Assembly: GCF_003050785.1 (NCBI RefSeq)
Contig: NZ_QAOH01000014.1
Span: 1 to 64,000 of the forward strand
Direction of reading: 5' to 3'
Length of the DNA: 64,000 nt
Source of the DNA: Celeribacter persicus
Lineage (GTDB): Bacteria; Pseudomonadota; Alphaproteobacteria; Rhodobacterales; Rhodobacteraceae
Made by a program: the position numbers and the translations under genes. Under the pieces are notes generated by a model. That model was not told the DNA's origin. It saw only the letters and a list, made by a program, of their open reading frames with translations, and ran no database searches. Numbering within the stretch: the stretch's first letter is position 1; the number at the start of each line of letters is the position of its first letter. Below are positions 1-8,195 of this stretch, piece after piece.

Positions 1-92
1 CTGCCGCAAGAAGGGAAAAAGTGGACGACTTTTACGCCGCCCGCACCGTCAATACGACGGCGCTACCGTGGTCTAATTTTGCACCGCCGTTC

Positions 93-479
93 TCAACCGC
101 TCAGAGGGTCATGCGTACTGCCGTAATCGAGGAAGGTGTTGTAGAGTTTGCCTTCCACAGTGCCTTCGCCGAAATCGGCTTCCATGGTCATTTCTCCGAC
201 CATGGTTCCGGGAATTCCGCCTGTTGAAGCAATGGTATCAGCCGCAAAGACACCGCTCATCGAGGCGGTGTCCTGAGTGGGTGCGGTGTCAACCCGTGTC
301 GCGGCACTCATATCCGCTGCGACACTGTCTGCCGCCACCGCATTTTCTTCATACCGGTTCCAATCCGGTTGATTGCCGGTCACGCCGCCACCGCTGCCGG
401 ACTCTTCATCCGTACTCTCGCCACAGGCGACAAGAGTGAGGCAGGATAGGGCGATCAGGGCGGAGGGGATGAGTTTCAT
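93..479 (-). CDS. Predicted small lipoprotein, unknown function
   Basis: 128 aa. The N-terminus is a lipoprotein signal: Lys, a hydrophobic stretch, then a lipobox LVAC with the acylated Cys near residue 19. A low-complexity Ser/Gly/Asp linker follows. The last 50 residues are rich in Gly and Thr (ADFGEGTVEGKLYN) and loosely resemble the start of the beta-barrel repeats in TbpB-like lipoproteins; that resemblance is my impression only. The protein ends abruptly after LYNTFLDYGSTHDPLSG, so it may be a shortened member of a longer family. It is probably anchored to a membrane facing the periplasm. It is transcribed away from tig. I do not recognise a specific function. Confidence 0.6.
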   Translation of the reverse strand: MKLIPSALIALSCLTLVACGESTDEESGSGGGVTGNQPDWNRYEENAVAADSVAADMSAATRVDTAPTQDTASMSGVFAADTIASTGGIPGTMVGEMTMEADFGEGTVEGKLYNTFLDYGSTHDPLSG

Positions 480-787
480 GATGGAACCTGCTCATTGTAA
501 ATTCTTGATTGGTGACTGTGTATCAGCCGTATTGTAACCGGAGCAAGGACTTGGGGCGCTTGCGGTATGCCGCCCGGCCAATCGCCTCGGCGGTGTTGCA
601 CGCGCTCCACAAAAGCGGTTGAGGCGGCACCGGGATTATCCGGTCTTCAAGGGGGACGGAATCGCCTTGCACGATGGGCTTTGACCGCCTAGAAGGGCGA
701 CTGATTTACACGGTCGCCTTTCGTTGCGGCCTGACTGGACGTACAGACGTATCAAACAGACGTACAAGACGTAAGAAGGACGCCAAG
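480..787. other. Divergent intergenic region upstream of tig with repeated GACGTA hexamers
   Basis: 308 bp without a convincing gene. It must hold promoters for the lipoprotein (minus) and tig (plus). The last 50 bases before tig contain four copies of GACGTA, at 738, 746, 759 and 768. An imperfect stem lies around 688-720 (AAGGGCGAC pairing with GTCGCCTTT). An open frame continues upstream of the tig ATG from 674, but its residues do not look like trigger factor. Confidence 0.5.
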
Positions 788-2116
788 ATGCAGGTCACCG
801 AGACCCTGAACGAAGGTCTGAAGCGCGGCTATCAGATCACCATCACCGCCGCCGAGCTGGACGACAAAGTTACCGCCAAGCTCAAGGAAGCCCAGCCGGA
901 AGTCGAAATGAAAGGCTTCCGCAAGGGCAAGGTGCCGCTGGCGCTGCTCAAAAAGCAATTCGGCCCGCGCGTTCTGGGCGAAGCCATGCAGGAAACCGTC
1001 GATGCGGCGATGAACGACCACTTCGAGGCCTCTGGCGACAAACCGGCGATGCAGCCGAACGTCACCATGGAAGGCGGCGAAGAGTGGAAAGAGGGCGACG
1101 ATGTCATCGTCACCATGACCTACGAAGCCCTGCCGCAGATTCCGGAAGCCGATCTCTCCACCGTGACGCTCGAAAAGCTCGTTGTCAAAGCCGGTGCGGA
1201 TGAAATCGAAGATGCGCTGAAGAACCTCGCAGCGACCGCGCAGAACTTCGAGGACAAGGACGGTGCGGCCGAAGATGGCGATCAGGTCGTGATCGACTTC
1301 AAAGGGTTCGTCGATGGAGAAGCTTTCGAGGGCGGCGAAGCGGAAGACTACCCGCTGGTGCTGGGCTCCGGCTCCTTCATTCCGGGTTTCGAAGAGCAGC
1401 TTGTCGGTCTGAAAGCCGGTGACGCGAAAAACGTCGAAGTGAAATTCCCCGAAGAGTACGGCGCCGCCAACCTCGCCGGTAAAGACGCCACTTTCGAGTG
1501 CACTGTCAAAGCCGTGAAAACCCCGGTAGCGGCCGAGATCGACGACGAACTGGCGAAAAAATTCGGAGCCGAAGATCTCGTTGCGCTGAAAAACCAGATC
1601 ACCGAGCGTCTCGAAGCCGAGTATGCCGGTGCGGCCCGTGCGATCATGAAGCGTGGTCTGCTTGACCAGCTCGACACCAAAGTGTCCTTCGAACTGCCGC
1701 CGAGCCTTGTCGAAGCCGAAGCCAAGCAGATTGCGCACCAGCTCTGGCACGAGGAAAACCCGGACGTGCACGGCCACGATCACCCGGAAATCGAGACCAC
1801 CGAAGAGCACACCAAACTGGCCGAACGCCGCGTGCGCCTTGGTCTCCTGCTGGCTGACATCGGCCAGAAACAGGAAATTCAGGTCACCGACGCCGAGTTC
1901 ACTCAGGCCGTGCTGACCCAGGCCCGTCAATACCCGGGTCAGGAGCGTCAGTTCTTTGAATTCGTGCAGCAGAACCCGCAGATGCGTCAGCAGATCCAGG
2001 CTCCGCTGTTCGAGGACAAAGTGGTCGACTACATCGCCGAGCAGGCTCAGGTGACGGAAAAAGAGGTCTCGAAAGAGGACCTCGAAAAAGCCGTCGAAGC
2101 GCTCGACGAAGAATAA
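788..2116 (+). CDS. tig: Trigger factor (ribosome-associated peptidyl-prolyl isomerase chaperone)
   Basis: 442 aa, close to the family norm (E. coli 432). It binds the ribosome exit tunnel and shields nascent chains. The ribosome-docking signature GFRKGK is at residues 43-48. The central FKBP-type PPIase domain follows ([13 protein letters not shown], then [16 protein letters not shown]). The C-terminal helical chaperone domain ends in a Glu/Lys-rich tail. I chose the ATG at 788 because the protein then starts [10 protein letters not shown] like other trigger factors, and an AAGGA-type ribosome site lies about 8 bases upstream; the frame is open further upstream but the extension is not family-like. 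In many bacteria tig precedes clpP, but here an aquaporin gene follows. Confidence 0.97.
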   Translation: MQVTETLNEGLKRGYQITITAAELDDKVTAKLKEAQPEVEMKGFRKGKVPLALLKKQFGPRVLGEAMQETVDAAMNDHFEASGDKPAMQPNVTMEGGEEWKEGDDVIVTMTYEALPQIPEADLSTVTLEKLVVKAGADEIEDALKNLAATAQNFEDKDGAAEDGDQVVIDFKGFVDGEAFEGGEAEDYPLVLGSGSFIPGFEEQLVGLKAGDAKNVEVKFPEEYGAANLAGKDATFECTVKAVKTPVAAEIDDELAKKFGAEDLVALKNQITERLEAEYAGAARAIMKRGLLDQLDTKVSFELPPSLVEAEAKQIAHQLWHEENPDVHGHDHPEIETTEEHTKLAERRVRLGLLLADIGQKQEIQVTDAEFTQAVLTQARQYPGQERQFFEFVQQNPQMRQQIQAPLFEDKVVDYIAEQAQVTEKEVSKEDLEKAVEALDEE

Positions 2117-2161
2117 GACATAAGCCTGAAAAGGGCATCTCGCATCGAGCGAGGGACAGAG

Positions 2162-2190
2162 GGCCGCTCCTGAAAAGGAGCGGCCTTTTC
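2162..2190 (+). terminator. Rho-independent terminator of tig
   Basis: GGCCGCTCC (2162-2170) pairs perfectly with GGAGCGGCC (2177-2185) around a TGAAAA loop, followed by TTTT. It lies 46 bases after the tig stop. Confidence 0.92.
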
Positions 2191-2292
2191 CGTCAAAACG
2201 GCCATTCGATATGACTGCGCCATCATGGAATTCCCCATGTCAGAGAGACCGCCCGGTGCTACGGGAAAGGAAATCTGTACAGGAGAAACTTC

Positions 2293-2985
2293 ATGATGAA
2301 GAAACTTATGGCGGAAGGTCTTGGGACTTTCTGGCTGGTATTCGGCGGATGTGGCAGCGCAATCTATGCCGCCGGGGTACCGGATGTCGGCATCGGTTAC
2401 GCGGGTGTGGCACTGGCCTTCGGTCTGACGGTGCTAACCATGGCCTATGCGGTCGGGCATATCTCGGGCGGTCATTTCAACCCGGCGGTGACGCTGGGTC
2501 TTGTGGTGGCCGGGCGTCACCCGGCCAAAGAGCTGCCGGTCTATTGGGGCGCGCAAGTCGTCGGGGCCATTCTCGCGGGGGCGGCGCTTTATGTCATTGC
2601 CTCCGGCATGACCGGGTTCGCGGGCACGGGCGGTTTTGCGTCCAACGGCTACGGCGAACTGTCGCCGCAGGGGTATTCCCTGCTGGCCGCTCTGGTGATC
2701 GAGATCATCCTGACCGCAGGGTTCCTCTTCATCATCCTCGGCTCGACCTCGAAAGGCGCACCGGCAGGGTTTGCGCCGATTGCTATCGGTCTCGGTCTGA
2801 CGCTGATCCACCTGATCTCCATTCCGGTGACCAACACTTCGGTAAACCCGGCACGCTCGACCGGCGTGGCCCTGTTTGCGGAGACGGCCGCGTTGGGTCA
2901 ACTCTGGCTGTTCTGGGGGGCGCCGCTCGTCGGGGCCGTGATCGGCGGGGTGCTCTGGAAACTGGTGTCGACGACCGAGGATTGA
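2293..2985 (+). CDS. aqpZ: Aquaporin Z, water channel
   Basis: 230 aa, six membrane segments, MIP family. The two NPA boxes are at residues 63-65 (HFNPAVTLG) and 185-187 (SVNPARSTG). The selectivity-filter residues look like the water-specific type: Phe43, His173, Thr182 and Arg188. This favours AqpZ over a glycerol facilitator (GlpF). An AGGAG ribosome site sits 7 bases before the first ATG (2293); a second ATG follows at once, so the start could be one codon later. The gene is preceded by the tig terminator, so it should have its own promoter in the 2191-2290 gap. Confidence 0.95.
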   Translation: MMKKLMAEGLGTFWLVFGGCGSAIYAAGVPDVGIGYAGVALAFGLTVLTMAYAVGHISGGHFNPAVTLGLVVAGRHPAKELPVYWGAQVVGAILAGAALYVIASGMTGFAGTGGFASNGYGELSPQGYSLLAALVIEIILTAGFLFIILGSTSKGAPAGFAPIAIGLGLTLIHLISIPVTNTSVNPARSTGVALFAETAALGQLWLFWGAPLVGAVIGGVLWKLVSTTED

Positions 2986-3076
2986 TCCTCAGGACCGCTT
3001 TGAGACACAGGGAAAGGCTGCTTCGGAAACGAGGTAGCTTTTTTCTATTCGGGATGTGTCACAAGCAAAGAAAAAG

Positions 3077-3131
3077 GGGGCTCTGCCCCCTCGCTTCGCT
3101 CACCCCCGGGATATTTCCGGACAAAAGAAGC
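3077..3131. repeat. Dispersed intergenic repeat, copy 1 (hairpin plus CCCGGGATATTT...ACAAAAGAAGC)
   Basis: Shares its layout and most bases with the fabD-fabG spacer at 7141-7206: a GGGGC-CTGCCCC hairpin, a variable part, CTCACCCC, CGGGATATTT and ACAAAAGAAGC. Here it follows aqpZ and may also act as its terminator. Confidence 0.6.
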
Positions 3132-3133
3132 GT

Positions 3134-3604
3134 TTAGCTGCGTAGCCCCGTCTCATACAGAAGGCCTTGTTTCTTGGCCTCATAGTAATAGCCGCGCGCG
3201 TACCAGCCCATGGCGCGGTCGATGTCGCCGCCGGAGACGAGATAAGCGCCACGCAGGTATTTGCCCGCGTATTTCAGGTTTACATCTGCGTTCAGAAGGT
3301 CTCTCGGTTCGCCCTGAAAGCCCATGGTGCGCGCGGTTTGCGGCAGGATTTGCAGGAGGCCCCAATACGGCCCGTTGCGTGCCGCCGGGTTATGGGTGCT
3401 TTCACGCACGGCCTGACGATGTACCAGCTCACGCGGAATTTCGTAATGGTCGGCCCATTTGTTGATCAACGCCCGCAGTTCCGGTGTCTCATTGGGGTAG
3501 AGCGGCGGATCGAAGGAGCGGGCACGGGAGACTTCAGCCTTGTTGCCACAGGCTGCGAGGGCGAGGGCGGACAAGAGGAAGGTCCGGCGGGCGACTGCGG
3601 TCAT
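3134..3604 (-). CDS. Lipoprotein with lytic transglycosylase (SLT) domain
   Basis: 156 aa. The signal peptide starts with an Arg-rich N-region (MTAVARRTF) and ends in a lipobox LAAC, with Cys19 as the acylation site. The rest is a compact SLT/goose-lysozyme-like domain. The probable catalytic Glu68 is in RQAVRES, followed by GPYWGLLQILPQTA and a later ARGYYYEAKKQG segment. It should cleave peptidoglycan glycan strands from the membrane. It is short, with no extra binding domain. A second SLT lipoprotein is encoded at 35987-36607. Its promoter region holds a 115-bp repeat element (3714-3828). Confidence 0.85.
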   Translation of the reverse strand: MTAVARRTFLLSALALAACGNKAEVSRARSFDPPLYPNETPELRALINKWADHYEIPRELVHRQAVRESTHNPAARNGPYWGLLQILPQTARTMGFQGEPRDLLNADVNLKYAGKYLRGAYLVSGGDIDRAMGWYARGYYYEAKKQGLLYETGLRS

Positions 3605-3713
3605 TCGAGAACTCTTTGAAAGTTGAACTGAGTTTATTGACCATGTTTCGGACTCTCTGCCAAGTCTCGCGAGAACGTATCGGCAAAACCCCGCCGTTCC
3701 GGTTTTTGTGCTT

Positions 3714-3828
3714 TAAAGCGTTTTTCTTTTTATCTGAGGCAGGGAAAAAGAAAAACGCAGTGCAGCATATAAACGTTGTGAGCTTTTCACACTAAATCTG
3801 TGATTCAGCTTTAATGCGAAACGCTTTA
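3714..3828. repeat. 115-bp palindromic intergenic element, copy 1 of 3
   Basis: Bounded by perfect inverted ends TAAAGCGTTT (3714-3723) and AAACGCTTTA (3819-3828). The inside has short AT-rich dyads, a CATATAAACGTT core and CTGTGATTCAGCTTT near the right end. Similar elements lie at 46655-46771 (inverted, matching best at the CTGTGATT end) and 56688-56800 (matching best at the left end). Confidence 0.75.
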
Positions 3829-3837
3829 GCCAAAGAA

Positions 3838-3863
3838 AAAGCCCCGCCGGTGAGCGGGGCTTT
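3838..3863 (-). terminator. Terminator of the rpsF-rpsR-rplI operon
   Basis: On the minus strand AAAGCCCCGC / GCGGGGCTTT form a 10-bp stem with a 6-base loop, followed by TTTTTC. It lies just after the rplI stop. Confidence 0.92.
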
Positions 3864-3886
3864 CAAAATCGTGGAGAGGAAGAAGA

Positions 3887-4495
3887 TTACTCTTCTTCGG
3901 TCTCGGCAGCCGGAGCGGCGAAGTCTTCGTCGTCGGAGGCGGCGCCACCGATGTCGTCGAAAAGCTCCGCGATCTCGAATTCGGCCTGGGCTTCGGCTTC
4001 GGCGGCAAGTTCCTGAATGGATTTGCCAGCGGACTGAAGCTCGGCTTCTTCTTCCGAGCGGGCCACGTTCAGGATGATCGTGGCGTCGACTTCCGGGTGC
4101 AGGAGGACGTGCACTTCGTGCAGGCCAAGTTCCTTGATCGGGGCTTTCAGAGCGACCTGTTTGCGGTCGATGGAGAAGCCGCCGGCGGTCGCGGCCTCGG
4201 CGGCGTCACGCGGGGTGACGGAGCCGTAGAGCGAACCGGAGTCGGAGGCGGAGCGAATCACGACGAATTTCTCGCCGTCGAGTTTCGCGGCCAGAGCCTC
4301 GGCCTCTTTCTTGGTCTCAAGGTTGCGGGCTTCGAGCTGGGCTTTCTGAGCTTCGAAAGCCTTGATGTTCGCCTCGGAGGCACGCAGCGCCTTTTCCTGC
4401 GGCAGCAGGAAATTGCGGGCGTAGCCGTCCTTGACGGACACGACATCGCCCATCTGGCCAAGCTTGGCCACGCGTTCGAGAAGGATAACTTCCAT
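3887..4495 (-). CDS. rplI: 50S ribosomal protein L9
   Basis: 202 aa. The N-terminal L9 domain has the family signature ([14 protein letters not shown], about residues 25-38) and binds 23S rRNA. A long helix (Ala/Glu/Lys-rich) links it to the C-terminal domain. The protein is about 50 residues longer than E. coli L9 (149 aa); the extra part is a very acidic tail ending in EEE, as I recall for other Rhodobacterales. It is the last gene of the S6-S18-L9 operon, 12 bases after rpsR. A strong terminator follows. Confidence 0.97.
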   Translation of the reverse strand: MEVILLERVAKLGQMGDVVSVKDGYARNFLLPQEKALRASEANIKAFEAQKAQLEARNLETKKEAEALAAKLDGEKFVVIRSASDSGSLYGSVTPRDAAEAATAGGFSIDRKQVALKAPIKELGLHEVHVLLHPEVDATIILNVARSEEEAELQSAGKSIQELAAEAEAQAEFEIAELFDDIGGAASDDEDFAAPAAETEEE

Positions 4496-4507
4496 TGGAT
4501 CTACTCC

Positions 4508-4735
4508 TTACTTCACAGCGTAGGGCAGCAGGGCGAGGAAGCGAGCGCGTTTGATGGCACGGGCCAGTTCACGCTGTTTCTTCGCAGAGACTGCGGTGAT
4601 GCGGGACGGGACGATCTTGCCGCGCTCGGAGATGTAGCGCTGGAGAAGACGGGTGTCCTTGTAGTCGATGGCGGGCGCGTTCTCGCCAGAGAACGGGCAG
4701 ACTTTACGACGGCGGAAAAACGGTTTAGCGGCCAT
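4508..4735 (-). CDS. rpsR: 30S ribosomal protein S18
   Basis: 75 aa, normal length. Typical S18 sequence: Arg/Lys-rich start ([15 protein letters not shown]), then [19 protein letters not shown] and a C-terminal [21 protein letters not shown] block. It pairs with S6 on the platform of the small subunit. It lies between rpsF (24-base gap) and rplI (12-base gap) in the classic order, with a good AAGGA ribosome site upstream. Confidence 0.98.
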   Translation of the reverse strand: MAAKPFFRRRKVCPFSGENAPAIDYKDTRLLQRYISERGKIVPSRITAVSAKKQRELARAIKRARFLALLPYAVK

Positions 4736-4759
4736 GGGTTAGGTCCTTTCCAAACAAGA

Positions 4760-5116
4760 TTACTGACGACGCGGACGACGCTCTTCGCGGTCGTCGCGTT
4801 TCTGCATCTGGACGGAGGGGCCTTCCTCATGAGCGTCGACCTTGATGGTCAGGACGCGCATCACGTCGTCGTGCAGACGCATCAGGCGTTCCATTTCCTG
4901 AATGGCATCCGACGGAGCGTCGGTGCGCAGGAAGGCGTAGTGGCCCTTGCGGTTCTTGTTGATCTTGTAGGCCATCGTTTTGACGCCCCAGTATTCGGAT
5001 TCGACGACTTTACCGCCGTTGTCCGACAGCACGGTGCCAAAATGTTCGATGAGACCTTCGGCCTGCGCGTTGGACAGATCCTGACGCGCAATGAAGACAT
5101 GCTCGTAAAGCGGCAT
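4760..5116 (-). CDS. rpsF: 30S ribosomal protein S6
   Basis: 118 aa. The start MPLYEHVFIARQDLS and the central WGVKTMAYKINKNRKGHY strand are diagnostic of S6. The C-terminal tail is short and very basic/acidic (KRDDREERRPRRQ) and carries no poly-Glu run, unlike E. coli. First gene of the operon. A promoter can be placed about 110-140 bases upstream (5228-5255), leaving a leader of about 100 bases that could hold an autoregulatory S6:S18 site. I did not identify that motif. Confidence 0.97.
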   Translation of the reverse strand: MPLYEHVFIARQDLSNAQAEGLIEHFGTVLSDNGGKVVESEYWGVKTMAYKINKNRKGHYAFLRTDAPSDAIQEMERLMRLHDDVMRVLTIKVDAHEEGPSVQMQKRDDREERRPRRQ

Positions 5117-5227
5117 GGAGACTCCAGTTCATTTCAGGCGCATTTCATAGGGCGGGCGTTTGGCCTTTTCGCGGCCCGTCCACGAGAGACTGCGCGGTTC
5201 ATACGTGTCTTGCGAAAAGGATGCGCC

Positions 5228-5255
5228 TTTATACGCATCCTGCGTGTTGGCGCAA
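5228..5255 (-). promoter_or_regulatory. Predicted promoter of rpsF-rpsR-rplI
   Basis: On the minus strand, -35 TTGCGC (5250-5255), a 16-base spacer and -10 TATAAA (5228-5233). AGGATGCG (5218-5225) and CGCATCCT (5234-5241) form a perfect 8-bp inverted repeat centred on the -10 box, a layout compatible with an operator. Confidence 0.6.
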
Positions 5256-5291
5256 GGGAGAATTCCCCGCAATTTGCCCGTGATTTACCAA

Positions 5292-5314
5292 GGCTTGTCC
5301 GGGTCGGACAAGCC
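5292..5314. promoter_or_regulatory. Perfect 10-bp inverted repeat, GGCTTGTCCG / CGGACAAGCC
   Basis: Loop of three bases and no T-run on either side, so it is not an obvious terminator. It sits upstream of the rpsF promoter and about 140 bases upstream of the 5454 gene, so it could be an operator or RNA hairpin for either. Confidence 0.5.
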
Positions 5315-5453
5315 AATGCGGAGTTGCCGCTACGGCAATGGGCGAATGGCGGGCAATGGCGCGAAAACTCCGTCTGCAGGCCACAATCCCGCCCAGATTA
5401 ACCAGGATGACTCAACCTCAGGTGGATGAGACAACAATGAGGGAAAGAAGGTG

Positions 5454-6098
5454 ATGACCTTTTCTTCCGGTCTGGAAAAAGATGCGCACTTCGGAAACGG
5501 GACAATCGCCCGTCTCGAACGCGGCTGGGGCTACAGCCTTGTGCGCAAGGATGGGATGGACGGGATGCGGGCGCGGGCGGAAACGCTGTTGCGGATCGGC
5601 TCCGTCCTGTGTTTTGCGGGCATGGCCGGGCTCTGGCTTTTGCCGGGGTCGACATTTACGTTCGGCGTTCTGGGGATCAAGGTCGGGCTTTCGGTCGCTC
5701 TCGGCCTGATTGGGTTGGCCTTCGGTCATCTCTCTGAGCGCGGGCTGATGCGCGAGGTGCAGGTCGATCTGCAACGCGGGCAGTTGCGCTTGGTCTGGCG
5801 CAACCGGAAATCGGAGGCCCGGCTGAACACGGTGATCGGGTTCGCCGAAATCGGATCGGTGTTCCTGCGACGCCTGCCCGGAGCGGGGCGGCTGACCCAG
5901 TTGAACCTGCGATACGGACGTTCTGGCGAGGTCATGACGCTGTTCACGGGGGAGGAAAATCTGATGCGTGAGGTCTGGTACGATCTGAACGGCGATCTGC
6001 ACCCGGAGGAGCAGGAACAGGTGCAGCCGTCGCGGGTGAAGGCCGCGCCCTCGGGACAGACTGGCGTGACACGGAGCCTGCCGCGGGCTTTGCGCTGA
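5454..6098 (+). CDS. Membrane protein of unknown function (PH-domain-like C-terminus possible)
   Basis: 214 aa from the ATG at 5454 (a GTG one codon earlier is also possible). Residues 1-40 are soluble. Two adjacent hydrophobic segments (about 47-66 and 70-90) would form a hairpin in the inner membrane. The C-terminal 110 residues look like beta strands (VQVDLQRGQLRLVW, TVIGFAEIGSVFLRR, TQLNLRYGRSGEVMTLF). That pattern is reminiscent of bacterial PH-like domains, but I would not claim it. The start overlaps the stop of a 15-codon open frame (TGATG at 5452-5456), suggesting translational coupling. I know no function for it. fabD follows on the same strand. Confidence 0.75.
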   Translation: MTFSSGLEKDAHFGNGTIARLERGWGYSLVRKDGMDGMRARAETLLRIGSVLCFAGMAGLWLLPGSTFTFGVLGIKVGLSVALGLIGLAFGHLSERGLMREVQVDLQRGQLRLVWRNRKSEARLNTVIGFAEIGSVFLRRLPGAGRLTQLNLRYGRSGEVMTLFTGEENLMREVWYDLNGDLHPEEQEQVQPSRVKAAPSGQTGVTRSLPRALR

Positions 6099-6210
6099 TC
6101 TATCCGCGTTTTGCCGGGTTCACCCTTCTTTCCGTCTGTGCTGCCTTGCCGTGCGGGCGCGGGATCGTTAGACCCGTGTCCGACAGAGACAGACATGTGG
6201 AGGGGCGGGC

Positions 6211-7140
6211 ATGACGCGCGCATTCGTGTTTCCGGGGCAAGGCGCCCAGACGATCGGCATGGGCAAGGCTTTGGCCGCGGCCTATCCGGCGGCGAAAGCC
6301 ATTTTCGATGAGGTGGACGAGGCGCTCGGCGAAAAGCTCTCCGCGCTGATCTGGGAGGGGGATATCGAGACTCTGACCCTGACGCAGAATGCCCAGCCGG
6401 CGCTGATGGCGACCTCTCTGGCGGCGATGCGGGCACTTGAGGCCGAAGGGTTTGCGGTGACGGACGCGGCATTCGTGGCCGGGCATTCGCTTGGCGAATA
6501 TTCCGCGCTGGCGGCGGCGGGCGCGATTTCCGTGGCCGACACGGCGCGGCTTTTGCGCACACGCGGTCAGGCGATGCAGGCCGCCGTTCCGGTGGGCGTG
6601 GGCGCGATGGCCGCACTTCTGGGTCTCGATTTCGCGACGGTGAAAGAGGTGGCCGAAGAGGCCGCGCAGGGTCAGGTTTGTCAGGCCGCCAATGACAACG
6701 ATCCGGGGCAGGTCGTGGTCTCCGGTCACAAGGACGCCGTGGAGCGAGCAGTCGAGATCGCCAAGGAGAAGGGTGCGAAACGCGCGGTGCTTCTGCCGGT
6801 ATCCGCACCGTTCCATTGTGCTCTGATGGGGCCCGCGGCGGATGTGATGGCCGAGGCGCTGGACGATGTGGAGATTTCGGAGCCGGTTGTGCCGTTGGTG
6901 GCCAATGTGCGCGCCGCCGCCGTGACCGATCCGACGCTGATCCGCGCGCTTCTGGTCGAGCAGGTGACGGGGTCGGTGCGCTGGCGCGAATCCGTGGCCT
7001 ATATGGCGGAGCAGGGTATCACCGAAATCTGGGAAATTGGCGCGGGCAAGGCACTTTCTGGGATGGTGCGGCGGATCGAGAAATCCATCGCCTGCACCGC
7101 GATCGGCACGCCTGAGGATATTGCAAAGCTGAAGGAATAA
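6211..7140 (+). CDS. fabD: Malonyl-CoA:ACP transacylase
   Basis: 309 aa, normal length. It loads malonyl groups onto ACP at the start of fatty acid elongation. Seen in the sequence: GQGAQ oxyanion-hole motif at 9-13, nucleophile Ser93 in GHSLGEYSAL, and the catalytic His near residue 200 in PVSAPFHCALM. GGAGGGGC upstream of ATG 6211 is a good ribosome site. It heads the set fabD-fabG-acpP-fabF-mltG, all on the plus strand. The spacer to fabG consists largely of a dispersed repeat (7141-7206). Confidence 0.98.
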   Translation: MTRAFVFPGQGAQTIGMGKALAAAYPAAKAIFDEVDEALGEKLSALIWEGDIETLTLTQNAQPALMATSLAAMRALEAEGFAVTDAAFVAGHSLGEYSALAAAGAISVADTARLLRTRGQAMQAAVPVGVGAMAALLGLDFATVKEVAEEAAQGQVCQAANDNDPGQVVVSGHKDAVERAVEIAKEKGAKRAVLLPVSAPFHCALMGPAADVMAEALDDVEISEPVVPLVANVRAAAVTDPTLIRALLVEQVTGSVRWRESVAYMAEQGITEIWEIGAGKALSGMVRRIEKSIACTAIGTPEDIAKLKE

Positions 7141-7206
7141 GGGGCGCTGCCCCTCACCGCGCCTTTTGGCGCGGCTCACCCCGGGATATTTAGAGACAAA
7201 AGAAGC
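7141..7206. repeat. Dispersed intergenic repeat, copy 2, in the fabD-fabG spacer
   Basis: Begins directly after the fabD stop: GGGGCGCTGCCCC, then a perfect CCGCGCC TTTT GGCGCGG hairpin, then CTCACCCCGGGATATTT and ACAAAAGAAGC. Same layout as 3077-3131. A diverged reverse-orientation copy may lie at about 13505-13540. Confidence 0.6.
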
Positions 7207-7230
7207 AGGATGCTTCGGGAGAGAGTGGAA

Positions 7231-7968
7231 ATGTTTGATCTGACTGGGAAAAATGCGCTGATCACCGGTGCGTCCGGCGGCATTGGCGGGGCGATTGCCA
7301 AGGCGCTTTACGATGCGGGCGCAACGGTCGCACTGTCCGGCACGCGGGTCGAGCCGCTGGAGGCTTTGGCGGCGGAACTCGGTGAGCGGGCGCATGTGCT
7401 ACCCTGCAACCTTTCGGACAAGGAGAGTGTCGAGGCGTTGCCGAAACAGGCCGCCGAGGCCATGGGGTCGGTCGATATTCTGGTGAACAACGCCGGCATC
7501 ACGCGCGACAACCTGTTCATGCGCATGTCGGATGACGAATGGGACAGCGTGCTAAACGTCAATCTGACCTCGACCTTCCGTCTGTGCAAGGGTGTGCTGC
7601 GCGGCATGATGAAGGCGCGCTGGGGCCGGATCGTCAATATTTCCTCCATCGTGGGGGCGACCGGCAATCCGGGGCAGGGCAACTATGCTGCGTCCAAGGC
7701 GGGTATGGTCGGCATGTCCAAATCGCTCGCTTATGAGGTGGCGACGCGGGGCATCACGGTGAACTGCGTGGCGCCCGGTTTCATCGCAACGGCGATGACC
7801 GAAAAGCTGACGGACGACCAGAAAGACAAGATCAACGCCCAGATCCCGGCGGCGCGCATGGGCACGCCGGAAGAGATCGCCGCGGCGGTGTTGTATCTGT
7901 CCTCTCAGGAAGCGGGCTATACCACCGGCACGACGCTGCACGTCAACGGCGGCATGGCTATGCTCTGA
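7231..7968 (+). CDS. fabG: 3-oxoacyl-ACP reductase
   Basis: 245 aa, the usual FabG length, short-chain dehydrogenase fold. The NADP-binding TGxxxGIG motif is at residues 12-19, the NNAG motif at 86-89, and the catalytic Ser-Tyr-Lys set is Ser139 (or 138), Tyr152 and Lys156 (YAASK). It reduces beta-ketoacyl-ACP in each elongation round. I chose ATG 7231 because MFDLTGKNALITG matches FabG starts and GAGAGTGG lies upstream; an in-frame ATG at 7210 would add seven residues. It follows fabD and precedes acpP. Confidence 0.97.
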   Translation: MFDLTGKNALITGASGGIGGAIAKALYDAGATVALSGTRVEPLEALAAELGERAHVLPCNLSDKESVEALPKQAAEAMGSVDILVNNAGITRDNLFMRMSDDEWDSVLNVNLTSTFRLCKGVLRGMMKARWGRIVNISSIVGATGNPGQGNYAASKAGMVGMSKSLAYEVATRGITVNCVAPGFIATAMTEKLTDDQKDKINAQIPAARMGTPEEIAAAVLYLSSQEAGYTTGTTLHVNGGMAML

Positions 7969-8195
7969 GCGCATAAGTCCCTTCCCGACGTGGCGTCACA
8001 AAACATTTGCCACCGGGGTGGATTGTGCTATGAGCAGCGCAGATTGAGCCACGCGGGCAGGTGTTTGCCAGTTGTTTGTGTGGTGCATGACCCGAGGACG
8101 GGGTTGCAATGACCCGGTTCCGGCGGCATGTAGAACGAGTGGCCCGAGGGCCGGATCTAAATTGGGCATCGGGCCCGAAATTGTGAGGAAAGAAC

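Larger units (their letters stand above)
5117..5453. other. Divergent control region between rpsF and the 5454 membrane-protein gene
   Basis: 337 bp. It holds the predicted rpsF promoter (5228-5255), an 8-bp inverted repeat around its -10 box, a perfect 10-bp hairpin (5292-5314), and a 15-codon open frame (5407-5454) overlapping the next start. No protein gene is convincing here. Confidence 0.6.

Noticed and set aside
752-1930. 392-residue open frame antisense to tig
   Set aside because: Shadow of a GC-rich gene: low-complexity composition and no family features; trigger factor on the other strand is certain.
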